NCBI RefSeq assembly: GCF_014648775.1
Contig: NZ_BMRT01000001.1
Coordinates: 558,001 to 622,000 of the forward strand
Length of the DNA stretch: 64,000 bases
Direction: 5' to 3'
Source of the DNA: Streptomyces abikoensis
GTDB taxonomy: Bacteria > Actinomycetota > Actinomycetes > Streptomycetales > Streptomycetaceae
Position numbers and translations under genes: made by a program. Of this stretch, positions 29,197-37,994 are shown in pieces (position 1 is the first letter of the stretch; every line of letters starts with the position of its first letter). The notes beneath the pieces were generated by a model, which was not told where the DNA came from, did no database searches, and saw only the letters and a list, made by a program, of their open reading frames with translations.

Positions 29197-31272
29197 TTAC
29201 CAGCGGTGGGTGACGGAAGCGGGGGCCGACGCGGTGTAGAGCTCGTCCACGGCGCGCACCTCGACGCGGGTGGCCTCCTCGTCGGCCGTGCGGCGCAGCG
29301 CCGGGACGTAGTAGGCATGCCCACAGGTGCCGCCGAGGAAGCGGCGTCGGCCGCCGGGCACCACTTGGTGGAGCTCGTAGTGGCGTACGGGCGTGGGGGC
29401 CCGCCCCGATGTCCGCTTTGTGGGCTGCCAGGTCAGGCGGAGCGCTGCCGTGCCGTCGGGGTTGCGGGTGGAGGCGGTGACGGCCGGCGCGTCGGGCGGG
29501 CCGGGCGGGACGGGTGAGCCGTCGTGGAGGGCGAGCTCGCCGAGCCGCCAGCGGACGCGGCCGCCGTCCGGGACGGTGAGCCGGACGCCGAGGACGTGGG
29601 CGGTGGCGGCGGCGCGGCCGCGTAACAGGCGGGCCACGGGGATGGTGGCGGTGGTCCAGCCGCCGCCACCGGCGGGGAGGTCGCCCACGGGGAGGTAGCT
29701 GAAACGATCCGGCTCGTCCAGGGCGACGGCCAGCTCCACCCGGACGGCCGCCGAGCCGGGGTCGGTGCGGTGGGCCAGCTCGGCCACGGTGGCGGGTGAC
29801 AGCGGAAGTCTCGCCGCGTAGAGCTCGACGGTGGAGGGAAACGCGGACTCGCTGCCGTCGCCGCTGCCGACGCCGTCAATGAGGAGGCTGCTGCCGCCGC
29901 GCCAGGCGTCGGCGAAGTCGAAACCGACGACGGGCCGGGCGGCGCCGGCCGTCCGGACGACCCAGCGGCGGCCGGGGAGCCGGTCCTGAAGCCCCAGGTG
30001 GTTCCAGGGCGCGTCGGCGACGCGCACGCCCCGCTCGTACCAGCCGAGGCCATGACCGGTGTTGAAGGTGGTGGCGAAGGGGAGGGAGGTGAGGGTGGAG
30101 TGGTCCGCGACCGAGGCCGCCGGAGCGCGCCAGGGCCCTGGCCCGGGTTCGGGCCGGGCCGGGTCCAGGGAGGCACCGGACCAGAAACGGTCGTCGCGCG
30201 CGTGGAACGCGGCGGGGCCGCGATCGGTGCCGGGGAGGCTCTTCCAGGTCCACTCGGGGCGGTAGAAGCCGAACGAGGCGACGTGGGGGCGCCCGGCGGG
30301 GACCACCGCGTCCCAGTCGACCCGGGTGTCCCAGCCGTTCGCCTCCACATCGATCCCCGCCCACAGCTCGTACGGGCTCCGGCCGAGGCTCCGGGCGAGC
30401 TCTCCGGAGGAGGCGAGACCGGTGCGGCTCCAGTTGAAGTTGAGGAACATGGTGTCGGCGGCGCGGAAGAACGGGGAGTTGCGGTCGTTGAGCTCGTTCT
30501 GCCAGGCGATGTCACCGGAGATGACCATGGCGTCGTACCACGTCACCCGCAGGCCCGGGCCGCCGCGCCGGCGGAGGTACGCGACGAAGTCCCGCGTGTC
30601 GGCCCCGAGCCGGGCGTCCCCGCCGCCCGTCTCGGCGTTGAGGAACCAGCCGTCGAAGCCGTACGCCCGGGCCACCTCCACCAGCTTGTCGGCGAGCGGG
30701 AAGCCGCCGTCGGCGTCGCGCCGCACGAGGTCGCGGGTCCACTCCAGCCGTCCGCCGTAGGCGGTGGGCGGCAGGAAGACCGTCCCGAGCACGGGCACGC
30801 CGTTGCGGTGCGCGGCGTCGACCACGGGCGCGTTGGGCGCGAGGATCAGCCCCTCGTCCGAGGAGCCGCCCCAGAAGACGAGCTCGTCGAGGTAGGCCCA
30901 GTGCGTGAGGGCGTAGTAGTCGGCGGTGGCCGACCCCTGCGAGGGGTTGCCGGACGTCGGCGCGAACGCGACGAGCGCGGAGATCCGCGCCTCGTCGCGC
31001 CGCGCGGCGGAGTTGGGGGGCGGGGGAACGAACCGGGGGGCGAGGGGGACGGTGGCCCTGTTGAAGGGGAGGTCGGGGTCGCCGGCGGGGGCCCAGGCGC
31101 GAAGGCTGCGCCGGCGGACGCCGGGGGGTGGGGTGCCGGAGGGGAGGGTGTCGGGGTACCAGTAGGAGGCGTAGGGCTGGAGGTCGGCGGCAGGGGCGGG
31201 GGCGGTTGGCATCGCGAGCCCTGTGGCGGTGGCGGCGCCTGCCACGAGGGCCTGACGGCGGGTCATGTGCAC
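29197..31272 (-). CDS. secreted endo-beta-N-acetylglucosaminidase, glycoside hydrolase family 85
   Basis: This 691-residue enzyme cuts the chitobiose core of N-linked glycans outside the cell. The N-terminus has a Tat-like signal (TRRQALVAGAATATGLA). The GH85 barrel shows YASYWYPDTLPSG near residue 35, LDELVFWGGSSDEGLI near 125, and the catalytic Asn-x-Glu in FDGWFLNAETGG near residue 210. A carbohydrate-binding-like region and a fibronectin-type segment (TASTRNPDGTAALRLTW) follow. The GTG at 31272 is preferred over the ATG at 31266 because AAGGAG lies five bases before it. It releases the glycans that the adjoining ABC system would import. Confidence 0.9.
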   Translation of the reverse strand: MHMTRRQALVAGAATATGLAMPTAPAPAADLQPYASYWYPDTLPSGTPPPGVRRRSLRAWAPAGDPDLPFNRATVPLAPRFVPPPPNSAARRDEARISALVAFAPTSGNPSQGSATADYYALTHWAYLDELVFWGGSSDEGLILAPNAPVVDAAHRNGVPVLGTVFLPPTAYGGRLEWTRDLVRRDADGGFPLADKLVEVARAYGFDGWFLNAETGGGDARLGADTRDFVAYLRRRGGPGLRVTWYDAMVISGDIAWQNELNDRNSPFFRAADTMFLNFNWSRTGLASSGELARSLGRSPYELWAGIDVEANGWDTRVDWDAVVPAGRPHVASFGFYRPEWTWKSLPGTDRGPAAFHARDDRFWSGASLDPARPEPGPGPWRAPAASVADHSTLTSLPFATTFNTGHGLGWYERGVRVADAPWNHLGLQDRLPGRRWVVRTAGAARPVVGFDFADAWRGGSSLLIDGVGSGDGSESAFPSTVELYAARLPLSPATVAELAHRTDPGSAAVRVELAVALDEPDRFSYLPVGDLPAGGGGWTTATIPVARLLRGRAAATAHVLGVRLTVPDGGRVRWRLGELALHDGSPVPPGPPDAPAVTASTRNPDGTAALRLTWQPTKRTSGRAPTPVRHYELHQVVPGGRRRFLGGTCGHAYYVPALRRTADEEATRVEVRAVDELYTASAPASVTHRW

Positions 31273-31286
31273 GGTGACTCCTTCGA

Positions 31287-31340
31287 GCGGGGGTTCGGTG
31301 GCGGAGCCCCTGAAAGAAACGGGAAGGGGCGGGTCAGGGG
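31287..31340 (-). repeat. dispersed hairpin repeat, family A, diverged copy
   Basis: On the minus strand this reads CCCCTGACCCGCCCCTTCCC, then GGGGCTCCGCC and CGAACCCCC, matching the copies at 43050 and 53959 with several changes. It supplies the last bases and stop codon of the GH5-type gene. Confidence 0.6.
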
Positions 31341-32554
31341 CGAACGACCTCCGTGATGCCACGGGCGGCCAGATAACCGGCGTCCCCCGCCCGCTCCGCC
31401 AGCACCACCCCCGGCCGCCCCCCGCCGGAGGCGCCCCGCATCCATGCCTCGAAGAACGTGCCGCCCGGCGCGCACACCCCGCGCCCGGGGGCGTCCTCCG
31501 GCTCCCCCGCGTCCAGGACCAGCGCGGTCCGCCGCACCCCCGCCACGCCCCGGTGGCGCTCCCGCGCGTACCGCCCCACCACCTCCCCCACCGGCTTGAC
31601 CACCCGGTCGTTCGTCAGCAGCCCCAGCCCGTACTCCAGCTCCGGGAAGTCCGCCAGCGCCCGGTCGACGTCGTGGGAGCACCACCAGGTGATGCCCCAG
31701 ACGTCCGGGCAGTCCAGGACGGCCTCGATCGTCGCCTCCGCGAAGGCCGCCGCGCTCGACGGCGGAACGTGCGGGGCCGGTGCCCCGACCTCCTGGAGCC
31801 ACACCGGGCGGGCGGGGTCGTCGGCCCATGCCCTGGAGAGCTCGACGAGGTAGGCGGCGTGCAACCCGGTGGCCGGGGCGTCGGGGCCGTAGCGCTGGGC
31901 GGTGCCGTCGAAGACCCACGAGTGGACGGCGGTCATGGCGCCGAGCCGGGCCGAGTGGGCGGGGGTGAAGGGGTGGGTGCCGTCGTACCAGGCGGCGTCG
32001 TAGGAGGCGTGGACGTGGGGCAGGCCGGGCGCGCCCGCCTCGCACGCGGCGAGCATCCGCCGCAGCCACCGGCCGGCCTGTGCGGGGGTGACGGGGTCGG
32101 GGTCGGGGTGGGGGCGGCCGGAGAACTGGTTGATCTCGTTGCCGACGGTCATGCCGAGGAAGCCGGGCCGGCCGGCGAGGGCGGCGGCGAGCGCCGTCAG
32201 ATAGGCGGCCTGCGCGTCGACGACGTCGGGGGCGGTGAAGATGTTGCGGCGGTGCCAGGTGGTGGTCCAGGAGGGGATGAAGTCGAAGCTGGACAGGTGC
32301 CCCTGGAGTCCGTCGACCGCGACGTCGAGCCCGCGTTCGGCGGCGGCGTCGGCCAGTCGTACCAGCTGGTCGACGGCGCGGGGGCGGATGAGGGTGCGGT
32401 TGGGCTGGAAGATCGGCCAGAGGGGGAAGACGCGGATGTGGTCGAGGCCGAGGGCAGCGATGGAGTCGAGGTCGGCGCGGACGTCGTCGAGGTCGAAGTC
32501 GAGCCAGTGGTGGAACCAGCCGCGCGTGGGGGTGTAGTTGACGCCGAAGCGCAT
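31334..32554 (-). CDS. GH5-type beta-mannosidase (GH5_18-like)
   Basis: This 406-residue TIM-barrel glycosidase lacks a signal peptide, so it acts in the cytoplasm. The acid/base Glu is in TVGNEINQFSG near residue 138 and the nucleophile Glu in VWLQEVGAP near 255; FGVNYTPTRGWFHHW opens the barrel. GH5_18 enzymes from Streptomyces and bifidobacteria cleave the Man-beta-1,4-GlcNAc link of the N-glycan core, and the neighbours (GH85, GH38) support this. The ATG at 32554 has AAGGGAG upstream; the frame is open much further but overlaps the permease gene. The subfamily is an inference. The stop lies inside a dispersed repeat. Confidence 0.85.
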   Translation of the reverse strand: MRFGVNYTPTRGWFHHWLDFDLDDVRADLDSIAALGLDHIRVFPLWPIFQPNRTLIRPRAVDQLVRLADAAAERGLDVAVDGLQGHLSSFDFIPSWTTTWHRRNIFTAPDVVDAQAAYLTALAAALAGRPGFLGMTVGNEINQFSGRPHPDPDPVTPAQAGRWLRRMLAACEAGAPGLPHVHASYDAAWYDGTHPFTPAHSARLGAMTAVHSWVFDGTAQRYGPDAPATGLHAAYLVELSRAWADDPARPVWLQEVGAPAPHVPPSSAAAFAEATIEAVLDCPDVWGITWWCSHDVDRALADFPELEYGLGLLTNDRVVKPVGEVVGRYARERHRGVAGVRRTALVLDAGEPEDAPGRGVCAPGGTFFEAWMRGASGGGRPGVVLAERAGDAGYLAARGITEVVRP

Positions 32555-32571
32555 GACGGTCGGGGCTCCCT

Positions 32572-33402
32572 TCAGCCCTTGACGGCGCCCTCGCCGACGC
32601 CGCGGAAGAAGTACCGCTGGAGGCAGGCGAACATCACGACGAGCGGGGCGACGGCGATGACGGTCCCGGCCGCCACCAGCCGGGGGTTCTGCGTGAACGT
32701 GCCGTGGAGGTAGTTCAGCCCGACGGTGAGGGTGAAGCGGTGCTGGTCGGAGAGGACGATCAGCGGCCACAGGAAGTCGTCCCAGGCGCCCATGAACGCG
32801 AAGATCGCGACGACCGCGAGGGTGCCGCGGACGGAGGGGAGGGCGATCCGGAGGAAGCGCTGCCAGGCGTTCGCCCCGTCGATGACGGCCGCCTCCTCGG
32901 TCTCGTAGGGCAGGGCGGCGAAGGCGTTCCGCATGAGGAGGACGTTCAGGGCGCTCACGGAGCCGGGGAGGACGACGGCGACGAGCGTGTTGTTGAGCTG
33001 GAGGTCGCGTACGAGCGTCAACTGGGCGATGACGATGGACTCCACCGGCACGAGCAGGGCCAGGACGAAGGCGAGCCCGGCCGCCCGCCGCCCCCGGAAG
33101 CGCAGCCGGGCCAGGGCGTAGCCGGCCATGGCGGCGCCGACGAGGTTGGTGAGCACGGCGGCGGTGGCGACCTTGAGGGAGTTGAAGGCGTAGTCCCAGA
33201 CGGGGATGGTGTCGGCGACCTCGGCGTAGTTGTGGCCGGTGGGGTGCTGGGGGAGGAAGCGCGGGGGTGAGGTGTAGATGTCCTCGGTGGTGTCCTTGAG
33301 GGAGGTGGAGAGCTGCCAGAGGAACGGGCCGACGGTGAGGGCCAGCACCAGCAGCATCAGCGCGTATCGCAGGACCTTCTCCCGGCCCGAGGTCCGGAGC
33401 AT
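32572..33402 (-). CDS. sugar ABC transporter permease, MalG type
   Basis: This 276-residue inner-membrane permease has six predicted helices and the EAA loop that contacts the ATPase (YETEEAAVIDGANAWQRFLR, near residue 175). Together with the preceding permease it forms the channel for the operon's importer. Its ATG overlaps the stop of that gene (ATGA), so translation is coupled. No ATPase gene is in the operon; in Streptomyces a shared MsiK-type ATPase usually serves such CUT1 systems. The substrate is inferred from the neighbouring glycosidases to be an oligosaccharide released from N-glycans. Confidence 0.9.
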   Translation of the reverse strand: MLRTSGREKVLRYALMLLVLALTVGPFLWQLSTSLKDTTEDIYTSPPRFLPQHPTGHNYAEVADTIPVWDYAFNSLKVATAAVLTNLVGAAMAGYALARLRFRGRRAAGLAFVLALLVPVESIVIAQLTLVRDLQLNNTLVAVVLPGSVSALNVLLMRNAFAALPYETEEAAVIDGANAWQRFLRIALPSVRGTLAVVAIFAFMGAWDDFLWPLIVLSDQHRFTLTVGLNYLHGTFTQNPRLVAAGTVIAVAPLVVMFACLQRYFFRGVGEGAVKG

Positions 33403-34373
33403 CAGCCGCGCTCCTCACGTCGGGCGCGGCCGTGACCGTGCCGGGCGTGACTGTCATCGCCTCGGGCGTGACCGGCCTCGCCTCGAACGCGGCCGGCCCG
33501 CAGGACGAGCAGCATCAGCAGCAGCGTGATGACGAAGACGACGAGGGAGAGCGCGGAGGAGTAGCCGACACGGCCGTTGAGACCGGTGCCGGTGCGCTGG
33601 ACGAGCATCACGAGCGTGGTGTCCTGCCCGGCCGGCCCGCCGGTGGGCCCGGCCATCAGGTACACCTCGGAGAAGACCTTGAACGCGGCCACGGCCGACA
33701 AGGCAGCGACCAGCACCATGGTCGGCCGTACGGCGGGGAGGGTGACGCTGAGGAAACGGCGCAGGGCTCCGGCGCCGTCGACGGCGGCGGCCTCGTGGAG
33801 CTCGCGGGGGACGTTCCCGAGCGCCGCCAGATAGATGATCATGTAGTAGCCGAGGCCCTTCCAGACGGTGAGGGCCATGGCGCTGAACAGCAGCAGCCAC
33901 GCGTCGCCCAGGAAGTCGACGGGCCCGGCGCCGAAGGCGCGCAGGATGCCGTTGACGAGGCCGCGGTCGTCGAGCATCCAGGTCCAGATCAGGGCCACCA
34001 CGACCACGGAGGCGACGACGGGGGTGTAGTAGGCGGCGCGGAAGAACGTGACGCCGGGCAGTTGCTTGCGCACCAGCAGGGCGAGCAGCAGCGGGAGGAG
34101 GACGGTGCAGGGGACGACGAGGAGGACGTAGAGGGCGCTGTTGCGCAGGGCGGTCCAGAACTGCTCGTCGTCCAGCATCGCGCGGAAGTTCTCGAGCCCG
34201 GTCCACCGGCCGGGGGTGAGGGTGCGGGCGTCGGTGAACGCCTGGTGGGCGGTGGTGAGGAAGGGGTAGAGGCTGAAGACGGCGACGACGGCGAGGGCGG
34301 GCAGGAGGAAGAGCCAGGGACCCAGGGCCCCGAGAACGCGCCCGGCGCGCGTTGTCACAGCGGGAATCTTCAC
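33402..34373 (-). CDS. sugar ABC transporter permease, MalF type
   Basis: This 323-residue permease has six predicted helices, starting LFLLPALAVVAVFSLYPFL, and the EAA loop LHEAAAVDGAGALRRFLSV near residue 192. It pairs with the MalG-type permease downstream. The C-terminal 25 residues are a His/Arg/Gly-rich tail (DDSHARHGHGRARREERG) not needed by the family. It follows the solute-binding protein gene by nine bases. It should carry the imported oligomannose across the membrane. Confidence 0.9.
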   Translation of the reverse strand: MKIPAVTTRAGRVLGALGPWLFLLPALAVVAVFSLYPFLTTAHQAFTDARTLTPGRWTGLENFRAMLDDEQFWTALRNSALYVLLVVPCTVLLPLLLALLVRKQLPGVTFFRAAYYTPVVASVVVVALIWTWMLDDRGLVNGILRAFGAGPVDFLGDAWLLLFSAMALTVWKGLGYYMIIYLAALGNVPRELHEAAAVDGAGALRRFLSVTLPAVRPTMVLVAALSAVAAFKVFSEVYLMAGPTGGPAGQDTTLVMLVQRTGTGLNGRVGYSSALSLVVFVITLLLMLLVLRAGRVRGEAGHARGDDSHARHGHGRARREERG

Positions 34374-34382
34374 GGCGGCGGC

Positions 34383-35675
34383 TCAGCTCTGCCGGAGAAG
34401 TCTGTCACTCTGCGCGACGGCGTCGTCGAGTGCCTGCTGGGGGGATTTCTTGCCCTGGAGGGCCTTGGCGACCTCGTTCTTGAGGACGGTCTTCATCTCG
34501 TCGCTCATCACCACGGGGGTGTAGTTGACAGCGCCCTTCAGCATCCTCGCGGAGGCCACGCGGACCCGGCCCTCGTCGGTGCCGTCGTCCTTCGTCCAGT
34601 ACGGGTCGTCGAGCGACCCCCGGGTGCTGGGGAAGACGGCGACCTCGTGGGCGAAGGCCTCCTGGTTCTTCCTGTCGGTGACGAAGTGGGCGAAGGCGAT
34701 CGCGGCGGCCTTGCGCTTGCTCTTCTCGTTGACGGCCACGCCCATCACGTACATGTTGGGCTTTCCGGTGTTGTTCGGCGCTTCGGCGATGCCGAGGTTG
34801 CGGTAGAGGGTGGGGGCGTTCTCCTTGAAGTTGGCCAGGTCGTTGGCGCCGCCGGGGTTCATGGCGACCTTTTGTTCCAGGAACTTCTGGCCGGATTTCT
34901 CGGGGGTGTTGGTGAGGGCCTGCGGGTCGAGGCCGCCGCGGTCGTAGAGCTCCTTGTATTTGGTGAGCAGTTCCACGCCCTTGGGCTCGTTGTAGGTGAA
35001 TTTCGTGGCGTCGCCGTTCATCAGCTTCACGCCGTAGCGGCCGAAGTCCTCGACGGACGGGGTGTTCGCGAGCGTGGCGATCCGTCCGCCGGACCCGCCG
35101 GCCATGGCGAGGGCGGTGGTGAACAGTTCCGCGTAGTTCTTCGGCGGTTTCTCGGGGTCGAGCCCGGCGGAACGGAAGAGGGCCTTGTTGTAGAAGAGCG
35201 GACCGGTGGTGAGGTACCAGGGGAAGGAGTACGAACCTCCCAGGCCGGGGAGGGTGTTGCCCTGCCATGCCTCCGTCGTGTATTCGCCCTTGAAGCGTTG
35301 CGCGGCGTTCTCCTTGTCGAGATTGACCAGCATTCCCGCTTTGGCGAGCGGATAGGACAGGTCCGGGGAGACGTTGACGACGTCGGGCAGGGTGCCGGCG
35401 GCGGCGTCGGCGCTGAGCTTGTCCGCGTAGTGCTCGGCGGGCTGATCCAGCCAGGTGACCTTGACGCCGGGATTCTGCTTCTCGAAGTCGCCCACCAGAT
35501 CCTCGAAGTAGTCCTTGAAGTTCGCGCGGAGATTCCAGGTCTGGAAGGTGATGCCGCCGTCCCCGCTGCCTCCCCCGCCGCCGCCCGAACCGCAGGCGGT
35601 GAGCGCCATGGCGATGGCGAGGAGGGCGGCGGTGACGGCGAGGCGCCCATGCGGCTTCGGGCGGGATAAGGGCAT
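34383..35675 (-). CDS. extracellular sugar-binding lipoprotein of the ABC importer
   Basis: The 430-residue protein begins with a lipoprotein signal: a hydrophobic segment ending in the lipobox LTAC near residue 27, then a Gly/Ser linker. The body is a CUT1-type solute-binding protein (ITFQTWNLRANFKDYFEDLV; NPGVKVTWLDQPAEHYADKL; YSFPWYLTTGPLFYN). It captures the oligosaccharide outside the membrane and hands it to the two permeases. The ATG at 35675 has AAGGAG about eleven bases upstream; the longer frame has no signal sequence. It is the first gene of the operon and lies downstream of the promoter and LacI-type operator. Confidence 0.9.
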   Translation of the reverse strand: MPLSRPKPHGRLAVTAALLAIAMALTACGSGGGGGGSGDGGITFQTWNLRANFKDYFEDLVGDFEKQNPGVKVTWLDQPAEHYADKLSADAAAGTLPDVVNVSPDLSYPLAKAGMLVNLDKENAAQRFKGEYTTEAWQGNTLPGLGGSYSFPWYLTTGPLFYNKALFRSAGLDPEKPPKNYAELFTTALAMAGGSGGRIATLANTPSVEDFGRYGVKLMNGDATKFTYNEPKGVELLTKYKELYDRGGLDPQALTNTPEKSGQKFLEQKVAMNPGGANDLANFKENAPTLYRNLGIAEAPNNTGKPNMYVMGVAVNEKSKRKAAAIAFAHFVTDRKNQEAFAHEVAVFPSTRGSLDDPYWTKDDGTDEGRVRVASARMLKGAVNYTPVVMSDEMKTVLKNEVAKALQGKKSPQQALDDAVAQSDRLLRQS

Positions 35676-35726
35676 GGCGGACGAGCTCCTTCGATCGGGT
35701 CGGACGGTCGGTAGGAGGCCGGTCAA

Positions 35727-35756
35727 AACCTGCACCCGGCAAGGGAGTTCCGTCAA
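35727..35756 (-). promoter_or_regulatory. likely promoter of the N-glycan operon
   Basis: On the minus strand TTGACG (35756-35751) and CAGGTT (35732-35727) are 18 bases apart, close to the consensus for the main sigma factor. The start codon is about 50 bases downstream. The LacI-type palindrome lies 13 bases upstream of the -35 box. Confidence 0.45.
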
Positions 35757-35769
35757 TACTGCCGTCGGG

Positions 35770-35787
35770 CACTAATGCGCTTTAGTG
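35770..35787. promoter_or_regulatory. LacI-family operator
   Basis: CACTAATGC followed by GCTTTAGTG is an 18-bp inverted repeat (eight of nine pairs match) with the central CG typical of LacI-family operators. It lies 10 bases before the LacI ATG and in the shared upstream region of the divergent operon. It should let the regulator control both itself and the operon. Confidence 0.75.
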
Positions 35788-35797
35788 GAAGGCAGCG

Positions 35798-36850
35798 ATG
35801 CGCCGCAGACCGACGATCAAGGACATAGCGCGGCGCGCGGGCGTCTCGGAGAGCGCGGTGTCCTTCGCGCTCAACGGCCGTCCGGGCGTCTCGGCCGCCA
35901 CGCGCGAGCGGATCCGCCGGGTGGCCGATCAGCTCGGCTGGCTGCCCAGTGCCGCGGCCAGGGCCCTGTCCGGCGAGGGCTCGGCGACGGTCGGCCTGGT
36001 GCTGGCCCGTCCGGCCCGTACGCTCGGCGTCGAGTCGTTCTTCCTCCAGCTGGTCTCGGGGGTACAGGAGGCGCTCGGCGTACGCGGGTTGGGCCTCCTC
36101 TTCCAGGTGGTGGAGGACGTGGGCGCCGAGTGCGCCGCCTACCGGCGCTGGTGGGCCGAGCACCGCGTGGACGGGCTCCTCGTCGTCGACCCGCGCGGGG
36201 ACGACCCGCGCCCGGCACTCCTGGCGGAGCTGGGGCTGCCGGCGGTGATCGTGGGCGCGCCGGGAGCGGGTACCGTCCCGTCGGGCGCCGCGATCTCCTG
36301 CGTCCGGGCCGACGACGCGGCCGCGATGGCCTCGGTCGTCGACCACCTCCACGGCCTGGGCCACCGGCGCGTGGCACACGTGGCGGGCCTGGCCGAGCTG
36401 GCGCACACCCGCCGCCGCATCGCGTCGCTCCGCGCGGAGGCCACCCGCCGGGGCCTGCGCGAGGCGACGTCCGTGACCACCGACTACTCCGACGCGCAGG
36501 GTGCCGAGGCGACCCGGCGCCTCCTGTCGGGCGAGCGTCCGCCCACCGCGATCGTCTTCGACAACGACGTGATGGCGGTGGCGGGCCTGGCGGTGGCGGC
36601 GGAGCGCGGCGTGTCCGTACCGCATGCGCTCTCCATCGTCGCGTGGGACGACTCCGCGCTCTGCCGCAACACCCACCCCACCCTCACGGCCCTGACCCGC
36701 GACACCGCCACGTTCGGCCGGCACGCGGCCGAGGAGTTGATCGCCCTGCTGGACGGGGGCCCGGCGCGATGGGTGGAGGACGCGGCGCCGCGGCTGATGG
36801 CGCGTGAGTCGACGGCGGCGGCACCCGTGAGCCGAGGGCGCTTGTCGTGA
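35798..36850 (+). CDS. LacI-family transcriptional regulator of the N-glycan operon
   Basis: This 350-residue repressor has an N-terminal helix-turn-helix (TIKDIARRAGVSESAVSFAL, residues 5-24) and a hinge helix segment (SAAARALSG). The periplasmic-binding-like effector domain follows (TVGLVLARPART; HLHGLGHRRVAHVAGLAE; PTAIVFDNDVMAVAGLAVA). It is divergent from the six-gene glycan operon and most likely senses an imported mannose- or GlcNAc-containing sugar. The operator at 35770-35787 overlaps its own leader, implying self-control. The ATG at 35798 follows GGAAGG. The effector identity is inference. Confidence 0.88.
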   Translation: MRRRPTIKDIARRAGVSESAVSFALNGRPGVSAATRERIRRVADQLGWLPSAAARALSGEGSATVGLVLARPARTLGVESFFLQLVSGVQEALGVRGLGLLFQVVEDVGAECAAYRRWWAEHRVDGLLVVDPRGDDPRPALLAELGLPAVIVGAPGAGTVPSGAAISCVRADDAAAMASVVDHLHGLGHRRVAHVAGLAELAHTRRRIASLRAEATRRGLREATSVTTDYSDAQGAEATRRLLSGERPPTAIVFDNDVMAVAGLAVAAERGVSVPHALSIVAWDDSALCRNTHPTLTALTRDTATFGRHAAEELIALLDGGPARWVEDAAPRLMARESTAAAPVSRGRLS

Positions 36851-36947
36851 CACCGACAAAAATTCACCGACAACACCTCCCCACGTAACCGCCGACGGCC
36901 ACACCATGGGGGCCGACGTACCCACCTCCCACCAACCGGAGTTCGGC

Positions 36948-37946
36948 ATGCGCGCTCCCCATCCCTTCCGCCGGATCGCCGTGGCCGCCGGCGCCCTCCT
37001 GCTCTCCTCGATGTCGCTCCTGGCCACCCCGGGCGCGGCCCAGGCGGCCCCCGGTACGTACTCCCTGCTCGTCTTCCCGGATCAGAGCCACGGCGCGGTG
37101 TACGACCTCATACGCTCGGCCGCGAAGTCGGTGGACGTGACCATGTACGAGCTGGACGACCCCGAGGTCGTGAACGCGCTGGTGAACCGCGAGAGAGCCG
37201 GGGCGACCGTCCGGGTGATCCTCGACGCCAAGCACCCCTCGGTGAACGAACCGGCCTACCAGGCCCTCACCGCCGCGGGCGTCGGCGTGGTGTACTCCTC
37301 GCCCGACTTCGTCTACACCCACCAGAAGACCATCACCGTGGACCGCGCGAAGTCGCTGATCCTGACGGGCAACCTGGACGCGAAGTACTACGCGACCGGC
37401 CGCGACTACGGCGTCGTCGACACCGACCCCGCGGACGTCGCCGCCATAGAGCAGACCTTCGACGCCGACTACACCCACACCGCCGCCACCCCCTCCGACG
37501 GCGCCAACCTGCTCTGGTCGCCCACGGACTCCCAGGACCGCCTGCTCGCGCTGATCAACGGAGCCCGGCACTCGCTCGACCTGGAGCAACTGGAGTTCGG
37601 CGCCGGCGCCCTCGTGGACGCCGTGGTGGCGGCACGGAACCGCGGCGTCACGGTCCGGGTCGTCGGCATGAACCCCGACCGCTACGCCGGCTACTTCGAC
37701 CAGATCAAGGAAGCCGGCGGCACGGTCGTCACCTTCTCCTCGACGGAGGGCCTCTTCATCCACGCCAAGACGATCGTCGCCGACTCCGGGACGCCGTCGG
37801 CCAAGGTCTTCGCGGGTTCGCAGAACTTCTCCGACAACTCGCTCAACAACAACCGCGAGCTCGGCTTGATCGTCGACGACGGGGGCGTACTGAACGGCAT
37901 CGAGTCGACGTTCAAGACGGACTTCGCGAACGGGATGCCGTACTAG
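36948..37946 (+). CDS. exported phospholipase D-like protein
   Basis: This 332-residue protein has a signal peptide (RRIAVAAGALLLSSMSLLAT, cut near AQAAP) and two HKD motifs: HQKTITVD near residue 124 and HAKTIVAD near 271. Each has the His-x-Lys-x4-Asp layout and is followed by the SQNFS/TGNLD strand. Both halves of the active site are thus present. It should cleave phosphodiesters such as phospholipids or nucleic acids outside the cell. The ATG at 36948 has GGAG eight bases upstream; the ATG at 36906 has none. It is a single gene between the LacI gene and the nickel-type operon. Confidence 0.85.
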   Translation: MRAPHPFRRIAVAAGALLLSSMSLLATPGAAQAAPGTYSLLVFPDQSHGAVYDLIRSAAKSVDVTMYELDDPEVVNALVNRERAGATVRVILDAKHPSVNEPAYQALTAAGVGVVYSSPDFVYTHQKTITVDRAKSLILTGNLDAKYYATGRDYGVVDTDPADVAAIEQTFDADYTHTAATPSDGANLLWSPTDSQDRLLALINGARHSLDLEQLEFGAGALVDAVVAARNRGVTVRVVGMNPDRYAGYFDQIKEAGGTVVTFSSTEGLFIHAKTIVADSGTPSAKVFAGSQNFSDNSLNNNRELGLIVDDGGVLNGIESTFKTDFANGMPY

Positions 37947-37994
37947 CCCCGGTCGACACCCCCCGTCATGGCCACTCCTTGACCTCCTGTTTAA

